Part shown: in pieces, positions 22,525 through 35,034 of the stretch
How the letters are laid out: each line of letters opens with the position of its first letter
Position numbering within the stretch: the first letter of the stretch is position 1
Assembly: GCA_949358305.1 (NCBI GenBank)
Contig: OX442321.1
Coordinates: 496,001-560,000 of the forward strand
Direction of reading: 5' to 3'
DNA: 64,000 bases
DNA from: Strigamia acuminata
Lineage: Eukaryota; Arthropoda; Chilopoda; Geophilomorpha; Linotaeniidae
Notes under the pieces: generated by a model
What the model was told of the DNA's origin: nothing
Seen by the model: only the letters and a program-made list of their open reading frames with translations
Databases searched by the model: none
Position numbers and translations under genes: made by a program

Positions 22525-25500
22525 ATGAATTTCTTAACACAAATCTGTTCACTGTTTCCAGGGCCCTGCGGGTGACGTTGGTGTACCAGGCCCACCCGGA
22601 CCCCCAGTAAGTACAATTAAAACCATCCCGCTTAGGACACTCTTTTATTCGAACTTTTTATTACAGGGACCTCTAGGTAGAGATGGAATGACTGGACCAA
22701 AGGTAACCACACCCAGGAGTAAACAAACTTTTATTGGCAATTGACCTGCGCTCTGCTGGTAAAATTACTAAGCACAAGAAAATATTTATAATTCAATAGT
22801 TGATTTGTCATCATTGCTTGTATCCAAAGGCCAGGGCCCGATTTACAAAGATTTTCAGTGATTTTCAGTGATTTAGGCCCCCCAACTACCAAAATTTAAA
22901 TAATCCAACAAATTTTATCAGAATGATTTATCTGTAATCAATTAAAAATCAAAAGAATTATTTCTGATTTTTAGTTACAGATGCAAGGGGGAGGCAATGA
23001 ATGGAGATCAATGTGCAAAGGTAATGAACATTTGTTTGACGGCATCAACTCACACTTGTTCATCATTCATTGCCATCAACCAAATCGTTATGATCATGTT
23101 GGAGATTTGCATTGAAATACAGTCGAAATTCTTTATAGCGAATGGCAAGGGACCCGAAAAATCGATTCGTTATAACAAGAAGTCGTTATATCAAAATTTT
23201 TTAACATGGTGTTCTATGGCCAGTCAACCAAACCAGCCATTTTTAGGTACCGTATTTTACCGAATAAGAGTCGCCCTCGAATTGTAGCCGCCCTCGAATA
23301 GTAGCCGCAGCCGAAAGAGGCAATTTGAAATAAGAGCCGCCCTCGAATAAGAGCCGCGGCTACAGCATACATAATGAACGTTCAGTGAGCGTAACATTGA
23401 AAAACCGGCCACTATTCAAAATAAGAGCCGCTCTCGATTAAGAGCCGCACTCGATTAAGAGCCAAGGCTGAAAGTGGCAGTTTTGAATAAGAGCCGCAGC
23501 TCGGTAAAATACAGTATTCGTTATATCGATAATTCGTTATATCGCGATTCGTTATAAAGAGTTTCGACTGTACGAGTAATTCAATGTACAAAGATAATGA
23601 TCGATATGCAAATTTTGAAATATCGCCGACATCGATTATGATGATGTTGATCCGGCACTGGTAGCACCCTTGGTCTTCCAATGCAGTTTTTAAACGAGCT
23701 AGTTTGAATGGAGGTGGACAACAATCAGTGGAAGAATTCCATCCAAGATTCGAGAAAAACAAAGATTCTAGTTTAAAAAGCATTAACTTGATCGCATTTA
23801 AATTTTCCAGGGCGATAGAGGTGATCGAGGTGACATGGGATTCATGGGCCCACCGGGCCTACCTGGAAAGCCGGGCAAAATGGCGCTGGGTCCACCCGGC
23901 CCATCTGGAACTCCGGGAGAACCTGTGAGACTCACTGCACTTTAGTCCGAAATTGCAGGCGCAAAACAAAAAGAAAAAGAAGAAATTAATTTCAATTTGT
24001 CCACAAACACTTAGGGTTCATCGGGTAGAAATGGAACGGACGGATTTCCAGGGTTACCGGGTGAGCCAGGAAGACCCGGAGAACCGGGGTTGCCAGGGTT
24101 ACCAGTAAGTGATCCGCATATCTGTGGTTGTGTGTCCAACGTCTCGTGTCGTGGGTCTCCTTCCATCACAATCCTTCGTCATCCTTAACAACAACTAAAC
24201 CGCATGTTTTGTTTTGTTTTCGTTTTCTTTGCAGACTGTATTAACTGTGGCATTGCACTAACCCATCAAAAATAACCCTCGTGTTCATATTAACCCATGT
24301 TTTATTATTTCTGTGTTTAGGTATAGTTTTGTCGTAGTAAAATTGTAAACTGTAACTTATCCAAATGTATAGTGCGGGCCGCTTAACCCTCCGATGCCTA
24401 AGTCCACGCCTCCATGTTAAAATTAAAATCCTTAGGTATCGAAGGGTTAATTTATTCATTTTATTTTTATTTGACATCTATTTTTTTGGGTGTACTTATT
24501 TAGGGTGATAAAGGTGATAAAGGTGAACGGGGTCTGACCACAACTTTGGATGGAAATGCTTTCCCTACGGGGTTCATCGAAGGGCCTCCAGGTCCTCCAG
24601 GTCCACCTGGGCCTTCTGGACCTCCTGGAACAAAGGTCAGATAAAATTATCATAACAAAAGGCCAAAAAAAAAATCAATTATAGTGGGAGATTGAAGCAA
24701 AAACCAAAACAAAAAAAACCAATTATTACAGGGAGAGGTTGGAATTCCAGGACCTCCAGGAATAAATGGCGAGAAGGGAGAAAAGGGAGAAAGAGGGCGG
24801 AGAGGAAAAAGGGTAAAAACTGCTCAAGAAATAAGTAAAATCTTCATTAATTAATCTCTCCTCTAGATTAAACACAGAAATAATCTTCCTGTTTTTACAC
24901 ACACTCACACTGACATAAATAAAATCTCATCTTCTTCTTTTTTTCTTGTACTTTGCTTTACTGTTTCGTGCCAACTATCAGGGTCCTTGTGTCGTGTCAA
25001 TTAATCCCTCAATTTAACCAATCACCATCCTCCGTTAACAGCCTTTAAGCTTCACATTAACAGCCACACCTGGAGCCACCAAATGTGTTTTGTGTTGCTA
25101 ACCCTTTAGGCGCTTGCGTCCTTGTCTTGTCCTATGTGATTAATCTACATGTTGTGTAAGTAAAGTATCTGTATTCTATATCAGTTTGTTGGATATTTTC
25201 TCTAGTCTCTATCAAGTGTTGCTTCTGTTTTGTAAATGTTTCTTTTTCTCTAGGGTAGGCCAGGAGTACCTGGTGGTGCGGCAGAAAGGGGTCTGCCAGG
25301 TCCGGCTGGAATCAAAGGAGATGCTGGAGAATCTGGACTCAAAGGAGAGAAAGGGGAAAGAGGCGAGATGGGACTACCTGGAATCCAGGTGACTAAGCCA
25401 CAATCAATCAATTAAGAGAGTTTATATTCGTTAGATGGCTTTTCTGCATAAACCCTCGTCACAGTAAATGACAAACACTCAAACCGATCCACTTGCACAG

Positions 25501-28500
25501 AATCTGCAATTTAAGATTTCACCACAACAAACGACAAGGGGTTTCATTCAGGGCTGGACTGGGAACAAATTTATTGCCGGGAAATCTGGGTGTCCGGGCC
25601 ACAATTAATGAAGTCGGGACAGGCCACAGCGGCCACGGGCCACCGGGAAACTCCCGGTAGCCCGCCAGGCCAGTCCAGCACTGGTTTCATTAAATGAGCG
25701 ATTAGTTGATTACTTTGATTAGTCGATTACTTGATGTGTCATGTGACTGGATTCAACCAATCCCGAGAATAATCATTTCATCAAATAAGACTGTGGAAGT
25801 CTTAAAGTGGCCTTGCGATGGAAACCGTATTTCTTCGATTCTAAGACACACTTTTCTTTCATTTACTACGTTTGCATGCACCAAATATTTTGAGTGGTGA
25901 ATAATTAGAGTGGTGAAAAAATCAAATTGTTGTTTACATGCAGAAAATAATTCGTGATCACTTTTGGTGTTCGACCAACATTCTACAGGAAGTACTGGAA
26001 GCGATGCGCACACATGCAATAAAATTATTTCGAGTTCACTTGAATTAAACAACCTTCTGCGAGAGATTATTCACTACTCAAATAATCCTTGTCATCCCTG
26101 TTTATACGACAGTTGTGCACACGGAATATTCCGTGCATGTAAACATAGTACTAGACAAACGTGTCTAAAAACTGGGTGCGTCTTAAAATCGAAGAAATAT
26201 GGTGATTCAAATCCAACAAAATCCCCTCAATGGGTACACGTCCAATTTGTCCGTACTAAGTTCTAATATTTCAACAACAGATGGTGCCTGCATCACGTTT
26301 GTACAATTGTTCACGTTTGTGCTTGTTTTTCTTGAGCTCTTTTCTAGTGTTAGTGTTTTGCTACCTTCACACAACTCTAAATAGTCCAAAAGCAAGCAAA
26401 AGAATTGATCAACATCCAAATCTTCCAAAATTAGAAATTGTTTTATTAATTTTAATTAATTCCTACCTACTTTCACTAAAGTCACTCGTCATTAAGTTCA
26501 CTTATGGCACTTATTAGTGCAAACAATTTGGTTTGCACCGTCAATTTGAGAAGCTACAAATCTCAGACAAGGACAATTCATGTTCTTGCCATAGAAACAG
26601 TGCCTTAAATCAGATAAGAATGAAAGACCAAAAATAATTCACAGAAGTTCACCCAACCAAGTACAGACCAGACCCAATGCTGCTTAACTTCTGTATTCAA
26701 ACAAGGAACAGGTGATCAGCTTGGCAGACTGTTCCGGACTCTGATCTTACCAAACTTCCGTTATCTCCATTAAGCAACCATGACATCACAATGGACAATC
26801 CATCTTTATCCGACCTCATGCGTTAACTTTAATCGTTCAATTCCCACCATCAAAACCAAAATGGCTTCCTAATTTCCCGAATCCTCCTAGAAATGTTTCA
26901 AAACTCACTCTACAGTTCAAGGTTAAAAAACCCTCATTGAAGGTCAATAGAAAACACATTCATTCACACATTATGCATTCGATAACAATTGAACAATACA
27001 CAATTACACAACAAAATAATGTTTTTCTTTTCCTTTAAAAGAAATTTAAATAGATAAAAAGCCTTTGTGTTGAAATTCATGTTTTCAATCATTTCCATAT
27101 ATTTTTGCTTACAAAAACTGCTATAAATCATCAATCAGGGTGAAGAAGGGGCAAGAGGAACCCCAGGCTTAGATGGAACTCATGGTGAACTAGGTCCTCA
27201 AGGTCCACCAGGAGTCCCTGTAAGTTATCAACAATTTGTGCATTCCCCATTAAAAAATATAACAATTTTCTTCCAAAAGGGACATTTGGGATCCAAAGGA
27301 GAAAAAGGTGACAGCGGAGAAATTGGTCCTCCGGGTTTCATGGGTCCACCTGGTCTTCCTGGTCCACCTGTGAGTACAATTTCTAACCTATCAAATCATA
27401 AATCCATAAATAAATTATGTTTTTATCTATTTTTCAAGGGCCAGGAAGGATTCAAAGGTGAAAAAGGAGATAAAGGCGACTCGGTAAATATATTTTTGCT
27501 CTAACTATCACACATCATTAAGACATGAACCAAAAGTAACCTGCCCATTTTCCAAGCCTTATTTTAGCTTCTAATTGCATGCTGGGGAACTTTTAAACAT
27601 CTTTTTTGCATTTTTCATCTCTTTTAATCATCTTCCTCTGCATATTTTCCTTAGCAAACTGGGGGCGGTCGAGTGGTTGTTAGAGTAAGTTTTGGCTCAC
27701 ACTTTGCACCATCTTTGTAGCTTTAAGTTTTATCAATTAACTCATTAACTGCAAATGGTCCGATCAGTGGCGCCACCAATTGACATTTTCTTACACTATA
27801 AATTATCAAATTAATTTTTTTTTCCCACAAAATTTCACGTTTGCATTTAATGCAAGTTGATTAATGAAAAAAAAAATCATATAGAAAAAATATTTTTTTT
27901 GTTATTCATTTGCTTTATTTTTTTTTATATCTTTTTCACTTTGTTGGCTTCGACACCCAGAAATTTAAAAACCTTAAACGATATCAGGTAATTTGATGAA
28001 ATTTGTTGTTTTTTGTTTTTTTTTTGTTTGTTTACACGATTTTTGTTTTGTTTTTTCTTTCCCAAGCACAAATTTCTATTAAAAAAATTTTTTTTTTAAA
28101 AAAACCAGAAAAAAAAATAAAAATAAATTTTAAAAAATTAAAAAAAGTAAAAAAAATTATAATTGTTATTAAATTAAAATAGATAAAAAAAACCACTGTC
28201 CAGTTCCCCACTCTCCCCAAACTCCAAATAATTAAATTTCTCTTTAACTTTAATTTTTGTTTCAGGGTGACAGTGCCGGAGAAGGAACTGGAGAAATAGT
28301 AAGAACATAATAACAGCAATTAATTAAACTTCAATACATTAAATAACCACTTCTTTGCAACGTCCTTTTCAGGTCATTGGTCCTCCAGGACCCCCCGGGC
28401 CACCGGTTAGTACTAAACCAAAAAATTAAGGTCAATTCATTTTAATTATCTTTAAAACAGGGTCCCAAAGGCTTACAAGGCCCGCCGGGAATTAAAGGTG

Positions 28501-31500
28501 ACCGTGGATTGGACGGACAAAAAGGAGAACCAGTGAGAAGATTTTTTATTTTAAATTTTAAATTTTTTAAATTTTTTAAATATTTAAAATTTAAAATTTA
28601 AAAAAAGGAGTAAAATTAAAAATGATTTGATCACAACTATATCAATCGCGTATCTCGAATGTGTGATATCATTTTACACGATAACATTTCCGGGAGTTTT
28701 CAAACGTTGATAACATTTTTTTATGTATTTCGTCCGTTTCCTATTTAGGGTGAAAAAGGTGAAAAGGGAGATCAAGGACCCATGGGATTACCGGTAAATT
28801 CATTCGTTAATAATAAAAATAAAATATCGAGGGCATAAACCTCCCTTCCCTTCCAACCACTGATGTAATACAATTACATTTATACATTTCTGCAGCTGAC
28901 ATTTTTATTTTCCTCTTCTAAATTATCGATCAAAAAAATTACTAAAATGATAAAATTCCACAGAGTTTCATTTTATTACCCAAAATGAGTCATTTATGCT
29001 TTTTTAGGAAATGATTTCATCACGGTATCTTTAAAATTCAATTCAAAATGGCTTCTCTAAGCCATTGTACTAAATGACGCGCCGTAACACCGCCCTCTGG
29101 TGCCATTTTCCTCATAATGGAATCCATTAAAAACTTTTTTTTTCTTTTTTATTCAAATTTCATTAATTTTTTTTCTAAAAAAAAATCACCTCAGAACATT
29201 ACCTCACAGTTAAAAAGATGGCAGCTGCAAAAGCCTCGTTAACAAAAATTATCATTGAATAAGTATTTTTTTTTCCATATTCCATAGGGTCCCATGGGTA
29301 TCAGAGGTGAGCTTGGAAAGCCTGGAGAACCAGGAAAACCAGGTGTGCTGGTAAGGTTTAGGGTAAAAACATTTCAAAAAAAAAAAAAAAAATTAAATAA
29401 AAAAAAATGAATTTTTAACCCTAAAAATAATTTTTACTAACATTTTTACCATTTTTTTTCCAGTTAATACAAATATTTATAACAAATAAAATCAAACTGA
29501 TACTTGGCACAAATTTCTACTTGATTTCCACCTCTATTTTTCCCTCTTAAACTCCGCTAACTCTTTTCTTTCGATCTTCCTAACTGAAATTAAACTTGTC
29601 TAATCTATGGCCTTTTTTTATATTTTTGTTCCCACACCTGCCAACAGGGGCCACCAGGATTAGACGGCATTAAGGTAAAAACTTCTTGGTTCTTGACCTC
29701 AAATTCACGCAATTTAATTGATTTGTCATCAAAAAACACAAAATAAATAAAAAAAAACATTTCTAAAGGGCTAAAATTATGCTGTGGTTTTGTAAACTCA
29801 ACTAATTACAGGGCGCGAGAGGGGAGGCGGGAAGAAAAGGTGACCGAGGAGAACCAGGTCTTCCAGTATGTATTTCGTTTCATTCGATACTTTTTTTTTC
29901 TTTTTTTAAAAACATCTAAATTTGTTTGCAGGGCACAGACGGTATACCAGGAGCAGAGGTAGGAACTACGATTGTCAGGGGTAAAAAAAAACGATTTTTG
30001 CAATGATTATTTTGCGAACACAGTAATCAAAAATAATCAAATTCAAAAAAATTCGAATTTAGCGAAATACTCTGAAGAGTCAAACATGCAATGGAGGCTT
30101 TCATATATTCATACACTCATCTTCATTTTTATTATTACATAGCAAAAGAGTTACATTGTTAATTTGTAAGATATTGTTCCAACATAATCATTGAAAAATT
30201 GCATTTTTCCCCTTTAAAAAAATAAACTCAACCCTTACAAAGTATTAAAAGAAATGAAAATAAAAGGAAATAACATGTTGATAAAAGGCAGCGTTTCCCT
30301 GCATGGCTTTTGCACGGCTTTCCTCCCATACCATATAGCATAACTATAACACTAATCGGCCCACAGCCTCAAAAAAGGTCTCTCTGAATATTTCAGGGCA
30401 TTGTGGGCGAAAGAGGAACCAAAGGAGAGTCGGTGAGTGCTTTTCCTCCTCCACGCATGAGTTAACCCGACCGAGCAAACCCAACCCACGCATTAAACTG
30501 CATCCCAATTGGCTCACTACTCGTAACTAACCCCCGGCATTGCATCTAATTCAATTTCCTCCAAAAACTTAAACCTAATTATCCCTGAAATCTAAACTTA
30601 TCATTAGCAAGCAGTTTTCAATCTCTCATTAGGGACCACCCGGAAAAAGGGGGCGTAAAGGTGCACGTGGGGAAAAAGGAGAACAGGTAAGTTTGCAACC
30701 CATCACCTCATCTAATCAACATTCTTTTTTAAAAACTAATTAACCTCGCATCAAATGCTAACGCAGGGAGTACCAGGACTAGATGCTCCTTGTCCTCTGG
30801 GACCCGACGGTATGCCTTTCCCTGGGTGTGGATGGAGGCCGCCATCGCAGGTAAACACCGACAATTTAACAATTTAACAATCCTCAATTTCGCCCACGTT
30901 TAAAATTCAACTTCAATACTCATCAATTTCCATTTAGGGATAAAGGAGAAAACTCAGCTACGTGATTGACATTTAGATGTGACGCTACATTGGCTTTATT
31001 GCGTCAATAACTTAACCTGTGACTTTTAAAATCTGTGCCTGCACCCCTCACCAAAGCAAAATATTTTTTTAATTAATTTTTTATATACTTATATATTAAA
31101 TATTTCTCTGAAATACCTAGCTAACCCAGGAACAATGGGTGAATTGTTCTATCTAATCATCGATACAAATTACCGTATTTTATCGATTAAGAGCCGCGGC
31201 TCTTATTCAAAACTGCCATTTTTGTCAGCAATTACAATTTTGATTTTTCGTTCATTAACCGTACTTTTGCAAAAATACGGTATTCTTGGTACTCAGCCGC
31301 GACTACTATTCTTAATCGGCAAAATACGATATGTACAGTTGTGGACAAAAAAACTTCCCTTCAGTTTAGCTGTTTTAAGTTTATCTACCAGGTGGCATAA
31401 AAATCCATCGAGATTCAATGACATCAATCTTGTCCCGGTCTCTCGTCTTGCCCTAGCAACAGTATTAAAAGATAGACCTGACAAATAATGATGGATAAAC

Positions 31501-33512
31501 TTAAAACAGCTAAACTGAAGGGAAATTTTTTTTGTCCACCACTGTACCAACATCGCCCGTTTGCGAAAACTTGCGACAAACTCCCATCGGCTAGTGCAGG
31601 GGTCGGCAACCTGCGGCTCTTTCGATACCATAATATAATACCATAATATTGAAACAAAAATGTTAGTGGCTCTTTAAAAACTGGGAAATTTTGTAAATTA
31701 TAACTTTTGGCTCTTCCGTCTCAAAAGGTTGCCGACCCATGAGCTAGTAGTTCGACTTGCACACACAGAGTACTCGGGGTACGGACCGAACAGTTCTCAT
31801 CCGGGCAGGTTTGCTGAACCCAACCTAACCTATCTGACATTTTCCAAACTTTCGGTGTTTGCGCTACGCCAATTTTAACGTACAAAAAGTCCACATCTCG
31901 AAATCCGTCGCTCCGATTGTCATGAAACTTGGTTCGGGGTTTGGAACTAATAGGGAAAAAAATCGGTGGTGGTGTTTGTGCTTGCAAATGCACATAACCA
32001 ACACAAGAGTACATTTGTTGTCATAGCAACCAGCAAGTCACACACTGGCATCTTTTGTCAGAATACAACATTCAATTCTATGCCCAACCAATGAGAGTTT
32101 GTCACAAGCATTTGTAAACAGACTTCACTTTCTATAGCTTTGGCACTCGCGCTCTAATTAAATATTAAAATTTCAATATTTCACGTGGAAAGTATCTGTC
32201 GATGTCGACGGAGAAATGCTTTGCTTCAAAATATCGATTGATCGGTGAAAGTGTTCTGGTACAAAATATCTACTAAGGGTCTAATGAAATGTTCTTTTTA
32301 TTGACCTTGCTCTTATTTTTAAACACGTCCAAAATGAGTTATTACTAATCAGATTAGCCTAATTACGTATTTGATTATGATTAGACTGATTACTTCATTA
32401 AGTGCTTTCAATTTAAGTTGCGAAAAAGTCACTTAAATTTAATCTCCTAAGTAAAATGTTGGCCCAAACAAAAAAACAAGTGTCCCCCACCATAAATGGA
32501 CACAATTAAATGCATTTTCGTGGTTGCCTCAAAGTACAAGAAAAGCACTTTGTTACATTTCCTATTGATTTAGCGGCTTGACAAAGACGTGCAATTGGCT
32601 TTACTCGCACTCGGTTCGCTATTGCTAGTCAACTCCTTGATTAAATCCATTGAGCCAGCTATTACTTTGATTAAACCAGTCATATTCGACCAAACCCGAC
32701 GCTTTCATTACAAATTTTGCAATAATTACCAGAAACTTATAAAAAAAAATGCTAATTTCATTTTCCCAAAATAGAATTTAAAAAAATAAAAAAAACTGTC
32801 TCTTGATAAGAAATTAGATATCCATTTCAAGAGACTAAAACCGTGTTTTAAAATTGTAGATCAACGTGTTTTGTCAGCAGACTAAACCCTCAGTCAAACC
32901 ATAATTATTTCCCGTCTATTTTTTAACATGACAAAACCAAAATGCAAACACTTAATTAAATAATTGTGTTTTGGTTTTGTTAAAAAATTGAAAAACAAAA
33001 ACCAAACCACTTAGAACACGTCTTGAGACATGTTGTTTAAAAATGATGTTTCATTTTAATGTGAAAAACAAGTGCTTTAAATCGATTCAGACACTTAGCA
33101 ACAACTTGTTTATCGGTTAAAAATGGATAAAGTTCATTAGGCGATAGCGGAACGAGTTAAATTTTATCACAGCCGAGTATTGACAAGTTCATTAAGTTTA
33201 TCTACCAAAATAACCCTATCGTATGGTAATAGCTATAGTACAATCAGACGTAAACAAGATTTAATCTACTAGCAACCAGTATTTAGCAACATTTGCTTCT
33301 TTGTGTTAACAATACTAACAAATCTCTATTGTTTGCCACGTCAGGGAGTCCAACCCCCATCCCCTACTCAGGGTTATCCTTTGCCACCACTCGTGGATCC
33401 GGACCCGGAGGAGTTTGATCATGACCGCAGTTATGATCACGGTTATGACCACGATCATGGTTATGACCACGAAGAGCCGGAGGAACCAGATTTTGATTTC
33501 GAAGAAGTTTAA
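19837..33512 (+). CDS. Transmembrane-type collagen chain, 32 exons, 5' partial
   Basis: Exons: 19837-19907, 20149-20184, 20259-20294, 20353-20379, 21438-21482, 21637-21705, 22000-22053, 22373-22471, 22562-22606, 22667-22702, 23811-23924, 24015-24104, 24504-24635, 24732-24812, 25254-25388, 27139-27219, 27280-27369, 27439-27483, 27655-27684, 27961-27987, 28266-28298, 28373-28405, 28461-28532, 28749-28793, 29288-29350, 29648-29674, 29812-29865, 29932-29958, 30397-30432, 30633-30686, 30767-30850, 33345-33512. They join to 678 residues without a stop. Almost every exon starts with a Gly codon and every internal junction is phase 0. A short collagenous block is followed by a non-collagenous insert (21470-22053) and a long Gly-X-Y block. 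That block has breaks at [22 protein letters not shown] and [19 protein letters not shown]. It carries RGDRGD in exon 11 and the furin-like RRGKRGR at the exon 14/15 join. The tail [18 protein letters not shown], then an acidic His/Tyr-rich end, recalls the arthropod membrane collagen family (Drosophila CG42342-like, from memory). Start and membrane anchor lie upstream. Confidence 0.93.
22488..22525. repeat. (AAAT)n microsatellite
   Basis: About nine AAAT units lie in a collagen intron directly after the donor at 22472. Confidence 0.95.
23120..23570. mobile_element. Pogo/Tigger-like MITE carrying a nested MITE
   Basis: The ends are CAGTCGAAATTCTTTATAGC and its near-inverse ATTCGTTATAAAGAGTTTCGACTG, flanked by TA (23118-23119 and 23571-23572). 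TA target sites and this terminus suit the Tc1/mariner/pogo group. A second MITE occupies 23250-23514. An uninterrupted relative is at 58301-58483. Confidence 0.88.
23250..23514. mobile_element. Nested MITE of the CCGTATTTTACCG family
   Basis: The termini CCGTATTTTACCGAATAAG and CTCGGTAAAATACAG are inverted repeats, flanked by TA on both sides. The interior is made of direct and inverted copies of AAGAGCCGCCCTCGAAT-type segments. It interrupts the pogo-like MITE. Another copy lies at 31173-31328. Confidence 0.85.
25549..25683. mobile_element. hAT-type MITE with perfect 8-bp target duplication
   Basis: The 135-bp element begins CAGGGCTGGACTGG and ends CCAGTCCAGCACTG. It is flanked on both sides by GTTTCATT (25541-25548 and 25684-25691), the 8-bp duplication typical of hAT transposons. 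It lies in a collagen intron and is GC-rich against its surroundings. Confidence 0.93.
25824..26203. mobile_element. MITE with ~28-bp terminal inverted repeats
   Basis: The left end ACCGTATTTCTTCGATTCTA pairs with the right end ATCGAAGAAATATGGT, and the repeat continues inward through AAGAC(A/G)CAC. About 380 bp, with no coding capacity. The superfamily is not clear from the termini. Confidence 0.8.
26204..27138. other. Collagen intron sequence with no further feature
   Basis: AT-rich intron between exons 15 and 16. No extra Gly-X-Y exon is visible. Confidence 0.6.
31173..31328. mobile_element. Second copy of the CCGTATTTT MITE family
   Basis: It starts TA-CCGTATTTTATCGATTAAGAG and ends CGGCAAAATACG, with AAGAGCCGCGGCTCTTATTC inside. 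It is diverged from the copy at 23250-23514. Confidence 0.75.
31336..31544. mobile_element. Tc1/mariner-type MITE, ~49-bp inverted repeats
   Basis: The left end CAGTTGTGGACAAAAAAAC and right end GTCCACCACTG are parts of inverted repeats that extend inward through CTTCCCTTCAGTTTAGCTG. TA flanks both sides. There is no transposase frame. Confidence 0.9.
31597..31741. mobile_element. hAT-type MITE
   Basis: It starts CAGGGGTCGGCAACC and ends GGTTGCCGACCCATG. The flanks GGCTAGTG and AGCTAGTA match at six of eight positions, an eroded hAT duplication. The interior repeats TGGCTCTTT-like words, as in many animal hAT derivatives. Confidence 0.87.
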
Positions 33513-33760
33513 CTAACCTAACCATACAGATGCTGGGCAAAATACTAGCAGTGAGTTACTAACCACTATCAACTATTCTATTCTAATCTTATCTAATCAT
33601 TTTTCTTCTTTCCTGCATTAAACTCGTGATCAAACATTCACGAGTTTCTATCTAATTTTACGTCATTTGTAGTCTAGACAAATAATTATATTACGTCATT
33701 AATAGTTAGTATTGCATCAGTTTTGTCAGTTATTGCATTATGCGCTGACTTGCGTTAATC

Positions 33761-34226
33761 GGGTGACCAGACGTCCTGGTATTCCGGAAAAACTTTCAAA
33801 ATTTCATTTTAAAAGTTTCATTTAGAAAAATCCCAAAATTTTAATTTGAAAAATCCCAAAATTTTAATTTGAAAAATTCCAATTTTTAATTTTAAAAATT
33901 CCAAAATTTAATTTAAAAAATTCCAAATTTTAATTTAAAAAATTCCACATTTTAATTTTAAAAATTCCAAATTTTAATTATAAAAATTCCAAATTTTAAT
34001 TATAAAAATTCCAAATTTTAATTTTAAAAATTCCAAAATTTAATTTTATAAAAAATTTCCAAAATTTTATTTAAAAAAAACTCCAAAATTTCATTAAAAA
34101 AAACTCCAAAATTTCTTGAAATTTTATAATTAAATTTTCAATTTAAAAAAAAAAATTTAAACATTACATTAGAAGAATGTGATTTAATGTGTCCCGCGGT
34201 TTGTCCTCGCAGAGATCTGGTCACCC
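33761..34226. mobile_element. MITE with internal minisatellite
   Basis: The termini GGGTGACCAGACGTCC and the inverse region ending ATCTGGTCACCC bracket the segment. Most of the interior (about 33795-34140) is a tandem array of AT-rich units like AAATTTTAATTTAAAAATTCC. The flanks CGTTAATC and CATTTACC match at five of eight positions, a weak hint of an 8-bp duplication. Confidence 0.7.
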
Positions 34227-35034
34227 CATTTACCACCCGCATTCATTCCGTCCTTTTAAAAGCTAAAAACAAAAAAAAAAACTCAATTTCGACTCGAGAA
34301 AGCCAATTTATTCCAACATTGGTCACTATCAGATAACCCAAAATCGCAAAGCCAAACAAACAAACAAATAAACAAAGCCAGCTTTAATTATCCATGCAAA
34401 ACAATGGGAAAACTGTGAAGCGTCCCCCATTCTCTCTGACTTCGATAGTCGTTATTCTTTTCATAACAAATTTGTTTGCTGCTCCCGCAATCCTCCATTT
34501 ATTGATCAACGGCTCATCTCGTAGCAACAACATTTCAAGCTTGCTTTGACATGTCACGAGCGAGTTGTAGCCATGTGACAAATCCACCAACAGCAGTTCC
34601 ATTTAGCCTGTCAATTACTCATTTACCTGGAAACATTTGTCGAAAAATAAATAGAGGAAAAAAAGAAATAGAAAATTGTTTCGGAGCATTTGCGAATTTG
34701 GTGGAATTTAATTGTGCGATTTTTTTATTGCTTTTCTGTTGGCAACGAGGGATCAATTTCTGTTTTACAGCCAAGTGTTAAATGCAAACAAAACGTTATA
34801 TATAATCTCGCGTTACCGGGTTATTATTGATAAACTTGACGGTTCATTGACTGCTCTTGTCCTTGCGTTTCTTGCCAATTCGCTTTTTTTGTTTCTTTTT
34901 TTAATTTTACAAACTCTTATCAGACATCTCTTATCAACAGTTTAATCGAACCGTCGTAAAAGAAAATATGCTAAACAAAATGGGCCATTTCTGAGTGGCG
35001 AAAACAAATTTAACATTTCTCACATCTTTTTCGA

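Larger units (their letters stand above)
30851..33344. other. Last collagen intron (2.5 kb), rich in MITEs
   Basis: This separates the Gly-X-Y part and Cys-containing tail from the final acidic exon. It holds three mobile elements in 31173-31741. A possible alternative end lies at its start: an acceptor-like catttag at about 30938 followed by GGATAA would end the chain after one Gly. Confidence 0.6.

Noticed and set aside
22983-23022. Exon-like segment between ttacag and gtaatg in a collagen intron
   Set aside because: Its 40-nt length would break the phase-0 rule of all other exons and it lacks Gly-X-Y.
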